Of a stretch of 64,000 nt of DNA, positions 63,377-64,000 are shown piece by piece (within the stretch, counting starts at the first letter, position 1; each line of letters begins with the position of its first letter). The notes beneath the pieces were generated by a model. The model ran no database searches. It was not told where the DNA came from and saw only the letters and a program-made list of their open reading frames with translations. The position numbers and the translations under genes were made by a program. Source of the stretch: SAR324 cluster bacterium (lineage in GTDB: Bacteria; SAR324; NAC60-12); assembly GCA_015231825.1 (NCBI GenBank), contig JADGAV010000002.1:135914-199913 (forward strand), written 5' to 3'.

Positions 63377-64000
63377 GGCAGCAATGTCGATTTTTTAAGC
63401 AGTTGATAAATGGTCAAATAAGACTCTGGATTGACGGAAAAAACAGTCTCGTTGTTTTGCCGACGAATAAAAATCAATTCTGCGCGTTTGAGGTTGTCCA
63501 GGGCGACTCTCAATGATTTGGAGGAAACTACGGCCTGCTGCAAATGTTGTGGTCGGACGGTTCCCTGTGCCAGGATAATCCTTAAAAGCAAATGCTCTTC
63601 TTCTTCAAGGTGCGGCAATTGGGTTTTTTCTATGAAGGGATTGAGCAGGATTGTATTGTCTTCAAGAATGCTGCAGTGATCGATCCATAGTTTCATCGCG
63701 ATGGCCGGGAGTCCCATGCTGTGACGTTCCAGTTCGGAAAAAAAATGTCGTTCCAGCATGCGTTTACAGGTAGGTGAGTGAAGCTTGTTTAACCACTTGA
63801 AGTCACGATGATCCGCAGGGATTTTAAATTGCAGTGGCAGACCCACAACTTCATGGCGTTTGTAGAGCATCTCTTTTAGTTTCTTTTTGCGCACCGGTTT
63901 CAAATGAAAGACATGAGTGAAGGCTCCTCCTGTTTTCGGCATCAATTCGATGGTTTTCCAGGCAATTTCGTTGACTGCTAAAATCCAGATGATTTCCCGA
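63373..64000 (-). CDS. Unknown protein, N-terminus beyond the window edge
   Basis: The open frame runs from the stop at 63373 to the right edge with no start that must be used; the upstream part (WILAVNEIAWKTIELM) is protein-like, so the gene is probably longer than the window shows. The visible part ends in a possible winged-helix segment (LAQGTVRPQHLQQAVVSSKSLRVALDNLKRAELI). Unknown family. Overlaps the MscS gene start by 4 bp. Confidence 0.6.
   Translation of the reverse strand, partial: REIIWILAVNEIAWKTIELMPKTGGAFTHVFHLKPVRKKKLKEMLYKRHEVVGLPLQFKIPADHRDFKWLNKLHSPTCKRMLERHFFSELERHSMGLPAIAMKLWIDHCSILEDNTILLNPFIEKTQLPHLEEEEHLLLRIILAQGTVRPQHLQQAVVSSKSLRVALDNLKRAELIFIRRQNNETVFSVNPESYLTIYQLLKKSTLLP

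Overview
This 64 kb window looks like a chromosomal stretch of a Gram-negative, proteobacterium-like cell. It carries lptB next to the start of rpoN, several lipoproteins with lipoboxes, zapA followed by a 6S RNA, and standard Shine-Dalgarno (SD) sequences. Base composition looks moderately AT-rich by eye; I did not compute it. Form II CO-dehydrogenase-like genes, a dimethylglycine/sarcosine dehydrogenase-like protein, a Tm-1-like protein, creatininase-family and M24 proteins, and a K+-type membrane pyrophosphatase together recall marine deltaproteobacterial or SAR324-type genomes. That placement is an inference, not a result. There are no phage genes, transposases or CRISPR arrays.

Layout. 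0-9.7 kb: start of rpoN, lptB, an FmdB-type zinc ribbon, a methylmalonyl-CoA epimerase-like protein, an iron/metal operon (Cys-rich FeoB partner, fused FeoA-FeoB, DmeF-like CDF transporter, second small CDF transporter), a lipoprotein and NAD kinase. 9.9-17.5 kb: a lipoprotein, a eukaryotic-type glutathione synthetase, a lytic transglycosylase, a Sel1 plus pentapeptide-repeat protein, an SDR with two MaoC-type hot-dog proteins, TerB-like and YaiI-like proteins. 17.6-26.3 kb: one minus-strand block reading coxS-coxL-coxM, terminator, coxD-coxE, then a DMGDH/sarcosine dehydrogenase-like gene.

26.8-43.7 kb is the most accessory-looking part. A flavin monooxygenase, a duplicated-domain hypothetical, a beta-hydroxyacid dehydrogenase, a Gfo/Idh/MocA oxidoreductase, a LeuA-like acyltransferase, a two-domain PEP-synthase-like phosphotransferase and an M24 creatinase-like protein lie around an XRE-cupin regulator. 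Divergent from the regulator run a zinc alcohol dehydrogenase, a Tm-1-like protein, a DapA-like aldolase, a creatininase-family hydrolase, an SDR and a D-2-hydroxyacid dehydrogenase. A perfect 24-bp palindrome lies in the divergent intergenic region. I read this as an uncharacterised catabolic gene set under one regulator; its substrate cannot be told from sequence alone.

43.8-64 kb returns to housekeeping: S9 peptidase, ComFB-like protein, a cluster of short hairpins, a GT-C-like membrane protein, tRNA-Ile(CAT), hppA, folK-argD, a ROK kinase, pheT (no pheS in the window), glgC-glgA, a SAP-like small protein, zapA, 6S RNA, an MscS channel and a partial gene running off the right edge.
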